Source: JALHOQ01 sp038144835 (lineage in GTDB: Bacteria; Bdellovibrionota; Bdellovibrionia; Bdellovibrionales; UBA1609). Taken from it: DNA of 28,480 bases. The position numbers and the translations under genes are program-made. The DNA lies in assembly GCA_038144835.1 (NCBI GenBank), contig JAYQON010000029.1, positions 1-28,480 of the forward strand. The letters run 5' to 3'. Under the pieces are notes generated by a model that had not been told where the DNA came from, ran no database searches, and was given only the letters and a program-made list of their open reading frames with translations. Position 1 is the first letter of the stretch; every line of letters starts with the position of its first letter. Shown here one piece after another: positions 7,936-15,650 of the stretch.

Positions 7936-8567
7936 ATTTGATCCTTTTTGGACCTCCAGGGGCTGGAAAAGGTACCCAGAGCGGCTTGTTGATCGAACGG
8001 CGCCATATGCGTCAAATTAGCACGGGAGATTTATTCCGCTCGGCAATAAAGAGCGGAACTGCATTGGGCTTGGAGGCCAAATCCTTTATCGATACTGGCC
8101 GGTTAGTTCCAGACTCTGTGACGATTGGTCTCGTAGATGAAGAGCTTTCTCGGTCAGGTTCAGATGGGTTTATTTTGGATGGTTTTCCCCGCAACGTAGT
8201 TCAGGCTGAGGCTCTTGAAGATATTCTTCAGTCTAGAGGTCTGAAGGTAGATCGGGTCATCTTCCTGGAAGTGCCGCAGAGCCTCTTGTTAGGGAGGCTC
8301 ACGGGGCGCCGGGTCTGCAGGGCATGTGGTGCGGTTTATCATTTGGAGACAAAACCCATCAAGAAGGACGGGTTATGTGATGTCTGTGGTGGAGAAGTAA
8401 TTCAACGCCCAGATGATAACGAAGAAGTCATTCGCACAAGGCTGGAAGCCTATGAGCATAACACTCGGCCGTTGAAGGATTACTATCGGTCGAAAGGCGC
8501 GTACGTCGAGGTTGACGGTACGGGCTCAAGTGAGGAAGTTTTTTCGAGAATAACAAAGGTGTTGTAA
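7932..8567 (+). CDS. adk: Adenylate kinase with zinc-type LID domain
   Basis: A 211-residue cytosolic enzyme that converts ATP plus AMP into two ADP. It starts with TTG at 7932, inside the secY stop, with GGAGGG upstream; the product opens directly with the P-loop GPPGAGKGT at residues 8-16. The AMP-binding STGDLFR and DGFPRN motifs follow. The LID carries four cysteines (129, 132, 149, 152) in two Cys-x2-Cys pairs, so it should bind structural zinc, as in Gram-positive and many deltaproteobacterial enzymes but not E. coli. map and infA, often next, are absent. Confidence 0.98.
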   Translation: MNLILFGPPGAGKGTQSGLLIERRHMRQISTGDLFRSAIKSGTALGLEAKSFIDTGRLVPDSVTIGLVDEELSRSGSDGFILDGFPRNVVQAEALEDILQSRGLKVDRVIFLEVPQSLLLGRLTGRRVCRACGAVYHLETKPIKKDGLCDVCGGEVIQRPDDNEEVIRTRLEAYEHNTRPLKDYYRSKGAYVEVDGTGSSEEVFSRITKVL

Positions 8568-8653
8568 GTCAAGGAATTGCTGGACTTGCCACGATGTGGG
8601 TGTTAGCCTCACCGCTTGCTTTCCTTTGTAAAGCTCTGGATACGCTGAAAAAG

Positions 8654-8683
8654 TTCAGTGATTCTAGATGTTTAGACTATAAA
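8654..8683 (+). promoter_or_regulatory. Possible internal promoter ahead of rpmJ-rpsM-rpsK-rpoA-rplQ
   Basis: The 165-base gap 8568-8732 is the only sizeable break in the ribosomal cluster. It contains TATAAA at 8678-8683 with TTCAGT at 8654-8659, an 18-base spacer, placing a start site about 40 bases before rpmJ. The -35 box is weak (3 of 6). A small hairpin CTGAA/TTCAG lies at 8645-8658 and overlaps the -35. This would separate an alpha-type operon from the spc part. No other gene is visible in this gap. Confidence 0.35.
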
Positions 8684-8732
8684 AAGGGAGAGGTTGTCGA
8701 AGTAACGACCGCTTCTTAAAAACGGAGTTCGT

Positions 8733-8846
8733 ATGAAAGTCAGAGCTTCAGTGAAACGTATATGCAACAAATGCAAAGTGATTCGCCGTCGCGGTGTTTT
8801 GCGCGTCATTTGCGAAAACGCCAAACACAAACAAAGACAAGGATAG
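8733..8846 (+). CDS. rpmJ: 50S ribosomal protein L36
   Basis: A 37-residue protein. It starts MKVRASVKRICNKCK and has the zinc-binding set Cys-x2-Cys then Cys and His (residues 11, 14, 27, 32), so it is the zinc-containing (C+) form of L36. It sits directly before rpsM, its common place. CGGAG lies 7 bases upstream of the ATG. L36 stabilises 23S rRNA folding near the GTPase-associated region. Confidence 0.97.
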   Translation: MKVRASVKRICNKCKVIRRRGVLRVICENAKHKQRQG

Positions 8847-8849
8847 ATT

Positions 8850-9224
8850 ATGGCCCGTATTGCTGGCGTCGATTTGCCAAAGAATAAACGAATTGAAATA
8901 GCCCTTCAGTACATTTATGGGATCGGAAAGACCCGTGCTAAGGACATCGTATCGGAAGTTGGTTTTGCAAGTTCGATGCGAACAGATGAACTGACAGACG
9001 AACATGTAGCAAAGCTGCGTGCTGCAATCGAGCGAGAGTTCAAGGTTGAAGGTGATCTTCGCCGCGAAGTTGGCTTGTCGATAAAACGTTTGATGGACTT
9101 GGCGTGCTATCGCGGGCTCCGTCACAAGAAGGGTTTGCCTGCGCGTGGCCAGCGCACAAGATCCAATGCACGTACTCGAAAAGGCCCACGTAAGACCATC
9201 GCGAACAAGAAAAAAGCTGTATAA
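8850..9224 (+). CDS. rpsM: 30S ribosomal protein S13
   Basis: A 124-residue protein (118 in E. coli). MARIAGVDLPKNKRIEIAL, YGIGKTRAKDI and the basic C-terminal RGLPARGQRTRSNARTRKG-like block (here with LRHKKGLPARGQRT) identify S13, which contacts P-site tRNA and forms bridges to L5 and L31. AAGGA upstream is the ribosome binding site, inside the end of rpmJ; the gap is 3 bases. Confidence 0.98.
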   Translation: MARIAGVDLPKNKRIEIALQYIYGIGKTRAKDIVSEVGFASSMRTDELTDEHVAKLRAAIEREFKVEGDLRREVGLSIKRLMDLACYRGLRHKKGLPARGQRTRSNARTRKGPRKTIANKKKAV

Positions 9225-9244
9225 GGTTTAAGGAGTAAATATTA

Positions 9245-9664
9245 ATGGCTGACGCTAAGACAGCTTCGGAAAGCACCCAGAAGCAAGGTGGATCTCCCAA
9301 AAAAAAGATCAAGCGCAATGTGCCAATCGGACGTTGCTTTATTCAAGCTGGCTTTGGAAACACCATTGTGACCTTCACTGATCTCAATGGTAATACCGTA
9401 TGCTGGGCAAGTGCAGGAATGTTGGGATTTAAGGGCAGTCGAAAAGGCACTCCTTTTGCCGCACAGGTAGCGGCAGAAGACGCTGGAAAGAAGGCGCTTG
9501 AAGCTGGAATGAAGACGATTGACGTGGTTGTGCGTGGTCCTGGTGCTGGACGTGAGCCTGCTGTTCGCGCATTGGCGTCTCTTGGATTGCGTGTGACTGC
9601 TCTTAAGGATCTGACACCGATACCCCATAACGGATGTCGTCCTCCGAAGCGCCGTCGTATTTAA
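9245..9664 (+). CDS. rpsK: 30S ribosomal protein S11
   Basis: A 139-residue protein (129 in E. coli) of the 30S platform. After a polar 20-residue N-terminal stretch come the core motifs GNTIVTFTDLNGNTVCWASAG, FKGSRKGTPFAAQVAAEDA, VRGPGAGREPAVRAL and the terminal PIPHNGCRPPKRRRI, the S11 signature. AAGGAG precedes the start. The next gene is rpoA, 45 bases on; rpsD, normally between them, is missing. Confidence 0.98.
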   Translation: MADAKTASESTQKQGGSPKKKIKRNVPIGRCFIQAGFGNTIVTFTDLNGNTVCWASAGMLGFKGSRKGTPFAAQVAAEDAGKKALEAGMKTIDVVVRGPGAGREPAVRALASLGLRVTALKDLTPIPHNGCRPPKRRRI

Positions 9665-9709
9665 GGGTAATTCGGATTAATTGGGCTTTTGATCTTTTGA
9701 ACGGGAGAC

Positions 9710-10801
9710 ATGATGGGACAATTGGCAATGCAACCTCACTATTATAAATTTTGGCGGGAATTGATTAAGCCAAAGGGCTTCGAAGTAGAAAAGGAGTCCT
9801 TAACTTCTCGCTATGGAAAATTCCATATCCGCCCATTGGAGCGAGGTTTTGGTGTCACGCTTGGAAACTCTTTGCGGAGAGTTTTGTTGAGCTCGATGAT
9901 GGGGTCTGCTGTTTCTGCAGTGAAATTTGAAGGGGTGTTGCACGAGTTTTCGACGATCCCAGATGTTTTAGAGGATGTCACAGATATCATTCTAAATCTC
10001 AAGGAAGTTCGGTTCCACCAGTTTGACCCAGAAACGAAGGTTTTGAGAATTTCTAAGCAGGGTCCTGGTAAGGTAACTGCTGCTGATATTCAGTTGATAG
10101 AGGGAATTGATATCTTGAATCCGGACCAGCACATTGCGACTCTGGGTAAAGATGCGCGGTTCGAAGCAGAGCTGATTGTAACCTTCGGTCGCGGTTATGT
10201 AGAAGCAGAAGGTCGCGGTAAAGAGTTGCCTGTCGGTTACGTAGCTGTAGATGCATTGCATTCGCCGATTCGTCGTGTGAACTATGTGGTTAATGCTGCA
10301 CGAGTAGGTCAACGAACAGATTATGACGCTCTCACTCTAGAAGTCTGGACTGACGGGTCGTTAAAGCCTGAAGAGGCAGTTGCACTGGGTTCAAAGATTC
10401 TCAAGGAGCAATTACAAATATTTTTGACCTTCGATGAAAACATGGAGCCGGTATCGGAAGAAGAGGAATCTCGTTCTCCATCTTTCAATGAGAACTTGTT
10501 CCGCTCGGTTGATGATTTGGAGCTGTCGGTTCGGTCGGCAAATTGTCTTAAGAATGCCAATATCCGTTACATCGGTGAACTGGTGACTAAGAGTGAGGCC
10601 GAGATGCTTAAGACTAAAAACTTTGGTCGTAAGTCTTTGAATGAAATCAAGGAAATCCTGTCAAATATGGGGTTGTCTTTGGGAATGAAGATAGATGGTT
10701 GGCCACCTCCGGGTTGGGATCCAAATAATCCCATTAAGCCCCAGATGAGCGCTCCAGTCGTTACTGTTGCACCTAATAGTGGAAATGGCACGCCCCAGTA
10801 G
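9710..10801 (+). CDS. rpoA: RNA polymerase alpha subunit with extended C-terminal tail
   Basis: A 363-residue protein (329 in E. coli). The N-terminal dimerisation domain shows LERGFGVTLGNSLRRVLLSSM; the C-terminal domain (about 262-330) has the VRSANCLK helix carrying the arginine equivalent to E. coli R265, which contacts UP elements, and KNFGRKSLNEIKEIL. After the usual GWPPPGW end at 330-336 there are 27 further residues rich in Pro, Val, Asn and Gly. The N-terminus is also about 12 residues longer than E. coli. ATG 9710 and ATG 9713 are both possible, with GGGAG upstream. Confidence 0.98.
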   Translation: MMGQLAMQPHYYKFWRELIKPKGFEVEKESLTSRYGKFHIRPLERGFGVTLGNSLRRVLLSSMMGSAVSAVKFEGVLHEFSTIPDVLEDVTDIILNLKEVRFHQFDPETKVLRISKQGPGKVTAADIQLIEGIDILNPDQHIATLGKDARFEAELIVTFGRGYVEAEGRGKELPVGYVAVDALHSPIRRVNYVVNAARVGQRTDYDALTLEVWTDGSLKPEEAVALGSKILKEQLQIFLTFDENMEPVSEEEESRSPSFNENLFRSVDDLELSVRSANCLKNANIRYIGELVTKSEAEMLKTKNFGRKSLNEIKEILSNMGLSLGMKIDGWPPPGWDPNNPIKPQMSAPVVTVAPNSGNGTPQ

Positions 10802-10825
10802 GCGTGACTGTGATGGAGAGAGAAG

Positions 10826-11326
10826 ATGAGACACAGATCAAAACGTCGTAATTTTCACCGCCGAAATGGCCCCCTCGTGGCGTTGATGCGCGGTATGGTT
10901 TATTCCTTGGTTGAACATGGTCGCATAAAGACGACAGTCGCGCGAGCAAAAGAGGTGCGACGGCATGTTGAGAAGGCAATCACTTTGGCTAAGGAAGGCA
11001 CAGTACACTCGCGTCGCTTACTGCTGTCTCGTTATCCCAACGACAACGTAGTAAAGATTCTTAGCACTGATTTGGGAAAGCGTTTTGCTGAGCGGCCGGG
11101 CGGATATACTCGCATCGTTAGAGTGGGAGCGCGCGCTGGTGATCAGTCAGATATGGCCTTTTTAGAATTTGTCGATTATCTGCCGAAGGTTGTGGCAACG
11201 GAAACCACCGTAAAGGCTGATGCCGGGGCAATTGTGCGCGCAAAGGCAAGAGTGGTCGCTAAGCAGAGACTCCGAAAGCGCGTACGTAAGATACAATCTG
11301 CGTCTCGTAGAGAAGCTCGCGGCTAG
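10826..11326 (+). CDS. rplQ: 50S ribosomal protein L17 with basic C-terminal extension
   Basis: A 166-residue protein (127 in E. coli). The L17 core MRHRSKRRNFHRRNGPLVAL, the HGRIKTTVARAKEVRRHVEKAI block and the GGYTRIVRVGARAGDQSDMAFLEFVDY region are all present. From about residue 120 there is a 45-residue extension rich in Ala, Val, Arg and Lys. GGAGAG precedes the ATG. It is the last gene of the ribosomal cluster and is followed by a strong terminator. Confidence 0.97.
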   Translation: MRHRSKRRNFHRRNGPLVALMRGMVYSLVEHGRIKTTVARAKEVRRHVEKAITLAKEGTVHSRRLLLSRYPNDNVVKILSTDLGKRFAERPGGYTRIVRVGARAGDQSDMAFLEFVDYLPKVVATETTVKADAGAIVRAKARVVAKQRLRKRVRKIQSASRREARG

Positions 11327-11351
11327 TATCGGCAAGAGTTCAATCGATTTT

Positions 11352-11381
11352 AAAAACCCGAGCCGTAGGTTCGGGTTTTTT
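11352..11381 (+). terminator. Rho-independent terminator of the ribosomal cluster (probably bidirectional)
   Basis: A perfect 10-base inverted repeat, AAAAACCCGA (11352-11361) and TCGGGTTTTT (11371-11380), with a 9-base loop and a T-run. The A-run on the left side makes it usable in the other direction too, for the convergent glycosyltransferase gene whose stop is at 11422. Confidence 0.93.
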
Positions 11382-11421
11382 GTTTTAACGGGAGCGCATG
11401 ACGAAGAATAGGGGGCAAATG

Positions 11422-12558
11422 CTATTTGCGGTATCCGTATATGAGTTGCTCAATTTTTCGAAATACCACTGCCATATCATATTCTGTTAAAGCTTTAGTT
11501 CGCGCCTTTTGGGCTAGGTCAATCGCGAGTGGTTTGTTCTGAATTAGACTTGCCATGCTCTCTGCCAGAGACGATGACGATTGAGGTTCGCACAGTAGCC
11601 CAACATCTCCATGACTTAGTATTTCAGGTGTCCCGCCAGAACTTGTGCCGATGCAAGGCAATCCAGAAGCTAATGCTTCGAGCATGACATTAGCGAAGTT
11701 TTCTTCGTATGAAGGCATAACAAAGGCATCAAGGGCATTAAGGACGTCAGGAATATCGGTGCGAAAGTCTGTTAGAATGATCGGTACTTTGAAGTCCAAC
11801 TCTTTAATTCTTTTTAGTACTTTTGTAGTAAAGTCGCCTTCACCTAAAGTATTTCCTCCCACCATAATAAATCGGGCTTGGGGAAAATTTCTTTGAACCT
11901 GGGCTGCGGCCTCAACAAATTCAAGACTTCCCTTTTGTCGATCGATTCGTCCGATTAATCCGAATAGGAACTCATTTTTATTAACCTGCCATGAGGTTCG
12001 TATGTCTTCGCGACGTGGTCTAGGTTGGAAACGTTGGGTATCTACCCCATTTGGTATGACCTCGTATTTGTCCTCCGGCAGTGGAAGGCAATTAAGTAAC
12101 AGAGACTTTTGTGCGTGGCTTAAGGCGATCATTTTGTCGATTCGCTTATAAAGGTGACGATGTAAAAGGTCCTTTTTATTAACATCTCGCAAAAACATAC
12201 GTGCGAATGCGAACAGCCGCACACTAGGTCGAAAATATAATGCGGGAGTTACTAACCAGATATCTCTCATCGAGTGCAGAAAAACGGCTTGAACCCGAAA
12301 TTGGTCAATGTGCTTTCGTATAAAGCGTGTTGCTGAGGGAGCAAAATAGTTTTGGGCGTGCACACATGCGGCGCGTAGACCCTGGTCCTGCAAGGCTCGA
12401 TGAATGGGTGAGTTTGGTTGGCAGATTTCAATGGAGTCGTAGCCAGACTCGGAGAAAAGGCGAGTCATCTTGACGGAAGACATTTCTAATCCGCCCCAGG
12501 CATTTGAAAAGCTAAGATTGATAACGCTTAGTTTGTCCACAACACTAGCGGCTAACAT
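11422..12558 (-). CDS. Family 4 glycosyltransferase (GT-B fold)
   Basis: A 378-residue cytosolic or membrane-associated enzyme that should transfer a sugar from a nucleotide-sugar donor in lipopolysaccharide, capsule or glycan synthesis. The N-terminal domain has SVINLSFSNAWGGLE. The C-terminal half shows VIPNGVDTQRF (168-178), LIGRIDRQKG (201-210) and the E-x7-E motif at 286-294 (MPSYEENFANVMLEA), then SSGGTPEIL. These are typical of GT4 retaining enzymes; donor and acceptor cannot be told. The ATG at 12558 lacks a clear Shine-Dalgarno; TATATC lies 5 bases upstream but without a good -35, and a GTG seven codons in is an alternative start. It diverges from the thioredoxin-like gene. Confidence 0.9.
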   Translation of the reverse strand: MLAASVVDKLSVINLSFSNAWGGLEMSSVKMTRLFSESGYDSIEICQPNSPIHRALQDQGLRAACVHAQNYFAPSATRFIRKHIDQFRVQAVFLHSMRDIWLVTPALYFRPSVRLFAFARMFLRDVNKKDLLHRHLYKRIDKMIALSHAQKSLLLNCLPLPEDKYEVIPNGVDTQRFQPRPRREDIRTSWQVNKNEFLFGLIGRIDRQKGSLEFVEAAAQVQRNFPQARFIMVGGNTLGEGDFTTKVLKRIKELDFKVPIILTDFRTDIPDVLNALDAFVMPSYEENFANVMLEALASGLPCIGTSSGGTPEILSHGDVGLLCEPQSSSSLAESMASLIQNKPLAIDLAQKARTKALTEYDMAVVFRKIEQLIYGYRK

Positions 12559-12593
12559 GAGTCGATATAGAAGTCATGCTTGAGGACCAGAGC

Positions 12594-12621
12594 TTGATTG
12601 AATCGTCGGGATGGCTATAAT
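12594..12621 (+). promoter_or_regulatory. Sigma70-like promoter abutting the thioredoxin-like gene
   Basis: TTGATT at 12594-12599, a 16-base spacer, and a perfect TATAAT at 12616-12621. The expected transcription start, about 7-8 bases after the -10 box, falls on or next to the ATG at 12629, which implies a leaderless mRNA. No Shine-Dalgarno is seen before this ATG. Confidence 0.6.
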
Positions 12622-12628
12622 CGGCATC

Positions 12629-13282
12629 ATGTTTAGTTTGAAAGCTCTTGCAGCATCGGCAGTAACGGCAGCTCTCTTATCTGTTCCAATGTATTACTAT
12701 TGGGAATATTTGACTCGTGGTATGCGTCCGCCGAAGGCGACCCAAATGCTTGACGATATGGAGAAAAACGGGGTGCCTGATTTTACGCTTAGGGATCTTG
12801 CCGGGAACTCGGTTCAGCTGAGTCAGTTTAAAGGAAAAGTTGTTCTAGTTAACTTTTGGGCGACTTGGTGCGCGCCGTGCGTAAAAGAATTTCCTTCCTT
12901 ACAAAACTTAGTCAAGCATTTCAAAGGTGAGATTGTTGTTTTGGCTGTCTCTTATGATCGGCAGATTGAGGATATTGAGAGCTTCATTAAGGCTTTTGGT
13001 GTAGCGCCAGAAAATTTTGTTATTGTCTGGGACAAAGAGCGGTCGACAAGTAAGTTGTATGGCACTGATGTTTTGCCTGAAACCTACATCTTGAGCCGTG
13101 AACAAAAGCTGATCCGAAAAATTGCAGGTGAAGCCGTCTGGGATGAACCCCTGGCTATACAGTTTTTTACCGATATTGTTGTTGCGGGCAATGGTGCAAC
13201 AGATGGGGCTGAAATCCCCAAAAGCCACCAGAAGGCGAGTCAGCCTGAGCCCAGAGAGCGCGGAGTTATCAAAACCCATTAG
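12629..13282 (+). CDS. Membrane-anchored TlpA/ResA-like thiol-disulfide oxidoreductase
   Basis: Counted from ATG 12629 this is 217 residues. A hydrophobic segment at about 5-25 is a membrane anchor or uncleaved signal, placing the thioredoxin fold in the periplasm. The active site WATWCAPC has Cys81 and Cys84, and Pro150 in DVLPETY is the expected cis-proline. The PDFTLRDLAGNSVQLSQFKGK entry is the usual AhpC/TSA-TlpA opening. The family reduces disulfides, often for cytochrome c maturation or cell-envelope proteins; the substrate is unknown. An ATG at 12611 would add six residues, but it lies upstream of a TATAAT box, so I prefer 12629. The last 30 or so residues are polar and not part of the fold. 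Confidence 0.88.
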   Translation: MFSLKALAASAVTAALLSVPMYYYWEYLTRGMRPPKATQMLDDMEKNGVPDFTLRDLAGNSVQLSQFKGKVVLVNFWATWCAPCVKEFPSLQNLVKHFKGEIVVLAVSYDRQIEDIESFIKAFGVAPENFVIVWDKERSTSKLYGTDVLPETYILSREQKLIRKIAGEAVWDEPLAIQFFTDIVVAGNGATDGAEIPKSHQKASQPEPRERGVIKTH

Positions 13283-13344
13283 GGCACGGCCTTTGCTGAC
13301 GTCTTCCGTAGGATTCCGATTACGTTTTACGAGGGGAGATTGTC

Positions 13345-13713
13345 TTGCGGATAAAATTTTTTTTGATTGGATTTTTTTGCATAGCTGCTGCGGGGCTATT
13401 GTCGTCGGCTGAAAGCACAGGATATCGCGCAGCTTTATCCGTAGATATTGAGGGTTATTTTAAAGAGGGAGAATACATTCACCCTGAAGATCAGGCTGAA
13501 TCTGCCCTTAAAAAAGTTTGCGCAGAAGCCATGAGGTCATGTGAAGAGCTAACTGGTAAAAAATGTGCGATTTTTTCGCGCAGGTCTACTTTTGCATTGT
13601 CAGGATATATGACTGGCCCCGCTGAATTTTATTGCTGGGCCGACGTGGAAGAAAAAATTAAAAGAGAAGCGTTGTGGCGTCGGTTCGTTAGAAGATTTTT
13701 GGGCTTTAATTAG
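13345..13713 (+). CDS. Small secreted Cys-containing protein of unknown function
   Basis: Starts with TTG at 13345 preceded by a strong GAGGGGAG (13331-13338), giving 122 residues. A lysine plus hydrophobic stretch (residues 3-20) ending near SSAES is a likely signal peptide. The mature part has four cysteines (59, 66, 74, 97), suited to two disulfides, with acidic and basic patches and a very basic C-terminus (ALWRRFVRRFLGFN). I do not recognise a family. It follows the thiol-disulfide oxidoreductase gene by 62 bases on the same strand, so disulfide formation or repair in this protein is a reasonable guess. It converges on the next gene with 8 bases between. Confidence 0.7.
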   Translation: MRIKFFLIGFFCIAAAGLLSSAESTGYRAALSVDIEGYFKEGEYIHPEDQAESALKKVCAEAMRSCEELTGKKCAIFSRRSTFALSGYMTGPAEFYCWADVEEKIKREALWRRFVRRFLGFN

Positions 13714-13721
13714 AATAGGAT

Positions 13722-15650
13722 CTATCCGCCAAACTTAAGTTTCTTTAAAAGCTTTTTACCTTCTTCTTCAAGTCTCTTGCCAGTGTTTTTGCTTTTTTCA
13801 CTTTTTAATTCTGACTTTGTTTCTTGCACTATCTTGTCAGTTTCAGCTTTTTTGGCATCTAAATCTTTTGTAAGGGTGCCCAGAATTTTGTCCATCTCCT
13901 GTCTTAAACGGTCGCGCTCAGGGGCGATGCGTTCGTCAACAAGCTTGCGGAGTTGGGATTGCGCCTCAGTGATTTTTGCCTCAACTTGCTTTTTAAAGCC
14001 CTTGGCAAGCTCATCGCCAAGATTGGAGTTTACGTGGAGATTAAATTCACTGAGCGAACCTTTCACGCCTGCATTGAGTGTGATTTTAGAAATGTCTTTG
14101 AGAATTGCTTCTAAAACAGCTTTTACTTGTTTGTCTTTGGTCTCAATATCATAGGTGAGATCTGAAAATGATCCACGCAAGTCCATTTTTATCTGATCAT
14201 CGACGATTTCTGCCTGTAGATGACTCTGGCCTAAGGCTTTACGCATTCCTAAACGGATCTGGTCACTGTCAGAAAATTTGGCGTTTTCCACTGGAAACTG
14301 ATCTATTTTTACGGTGGCAATGTCACGTGCAACTTCAGTTGTATGATCTAGGGTGATCTTTACATCCATGCCAAAAATATTTTGCTTGGGGAAATTTCCC
14401 TGTGCCAATAGGACAGTTGGCTTTTTAAGATACACTTGATCGGTCGTCAGGTCGCGAATTTCACCTTTAATGTCGCCGCTGTACTGCGACTGTCCCAACT
14501 CAGAGCTGAGTTGGGCGCTCTTCAGCCAAAAAAGTGGATAGCCTGTGGTTATAGCAAAGCGATAATTACGACCTTCACCCCGGTTACGCGGGACAATAGC
14601 CTCCTCAGCGCGGGCTAGCTTTTGTTTTTCAGTTCTTTTGGGGGGCATGTATTTACGAGCGATTTCTACGTATTTACGTATCCCGACCAGTCGTTTTTCA
14701 AGCATGGACATGAACAGCTGTTCAGAAAATTCTCTACTATCCAAGTTAGGTATCTTAAATCTCTTTTGCAGATCTCTAATATCTTCGGCAACCATCTTTT
14801 CTAGGTCTTTAAAAGACTGCACATAATTGTCAGTGTCATTCTTGATTTCTCTGCTAGTCGCTTCAAAAAGCTTCACTTTTTGATCAGCCTCTCGAATTAT
14901 TGTTTCGATTGTTTTGAGGTTTTGGGCAAACTCACCAGGATTGGATGGGTCTAGTTTCAAATTTTTAATGCGCTTCTGATAGTCTTTGAGGTCTTCGGCT
15001 TGAGGCAGCTCCTTTAGACGTTGTTCCCATTTGAGTTTTTTATTGTTTAGCTCTTTTTCGAGCTCTTTTATCCGCAGATCAGATTTCAATTCGGCCTGGA
15101 TATTTTTGAGTTGTTCTTTAGGGTCAGTGCCACCAATCATGTTGGCAATATCACTCAAAAAATTAGCATTAAACTTCTTTCGGGTTTGGGCTAATACCTC
15201 GGTTTGCACGCGTTGGAGAACCGAATTGCTAGCAGATTCTGGTGGCGGAGGAGGGATAATATAACCGGGCTTGGATCGGGGAGTAAGTGCCTGGATATTA
15301 AGAACTTTGGCTTCGTTCACAACCATTTTGGCGCGCAAAAGAGCATCCCAAACAAGCTCAAAACGAATTTTCCCAACTTGTGCCAAATTTCGCTCGGGTT
15401 TGTTCTTGTCGGTAATCTGGATGTCGTCAATTTCCAAACGAGCACCCCAAAAGCTAGTTGAGAGTCGCCCAATGTTTATTTCAGCCCCATGGATCTGCGT
15501 GCTAACATATTCCAAAGCCCGGCGAACATGGTTATCGAAAAACAGGTTAAAGTAAATTCCAAGTGCAGCAAGCACTACGACAGTGGGAAGAATGGCTTCC
15601 CAGCGAATAGGCCCCTTAGCTTTGTGCACTTTATCCATAGAGTTTGTCAT
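13722..15650 (-). CDS. Envelope protein of TIGR03545 type (paired with a TIGR03546-like protein)
   Basis: A 642-residue protein with one N-terminal membrane segment (about 18-38). Then comes a large presumably periplasmic part with AsmA-like features (RLSTSFWGARLEIDDIQITD, near 60-80), a proline run (residues 132-136), and long charged coiled-coil-like regions at about 175-300 and 550-640. The pattern, length and genetic pairing fit the uncharacterised family TIGR03545, found in a small fraction of outer-membrane bacteria, usually next to TIGR03546. Its start overlaps the end of the upstream partner gene by 20 bases, so the two are co-translated. Function is unknown; a bridging or lipid-related role like AsmA/DUF748 proteins is only inference. 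Confidence 0.8.
   Translation of the reverse strand: MTNSMDKVHKAKGPIRWEAILPTVVVLAALGIYFNLFFDNHVRRALEYVSTQIHGAEINIGRLSTSFWGARLEIDDIQITDKNKPERNLAQVGKIRFELVWDALLRAKMVVNEAKVLNIQALTPRSKPGYIIPPPPPESASNSVLQRVQTEVLAQTRKKFNANFLSDIANMIGGTDPKEQLKNIQAELKSDLRIKELEKELNNKKLKWEQRLKELPQAEDLKDYQKRIKNLKLDPSNPGEFAQNLKTIETIIREADQKVKLFEATSREIKNDTDNYVQSFKDLEKMVAEDIRDLQKRFKIPNLDSREFSEQLFMSMLEKRLVGIRKYVEIARKYMPPKRTEKQKLARAEEAIVPRNRGEGRNYRFAITTGYPLFWLKSAQLSSELGQSQYSGDIKGEIRDLTTDQVYLKKPTVLLAQGNFPKQNIFGMDVKITLDHTTEVARDIATVKIDQFPVENAKFSDSDQIRLGMRKALGQSHLQAEIVDDQIKMDLRGSFSDLTYDIETKDKQVKAVLEAILKDISKITLNAGVKGSLSEFNLHVNSNLGDELAKGFKKQVEAKITEAQSQLRKLVDERIAPERDRLRQEMDKILGTLTKDLDAKKAETDKIVQETKSELKSEKSKNTGKRLEEEGKKLLKKLKFGG

Noticed and set aside
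12564..12569. TATATC close to the ATG of the glycosyltransferase, a further leaderless candidate
   Set aside because: No acceptable -35 box at any spacing of 16-18 bases, so it was not counted with the other three.
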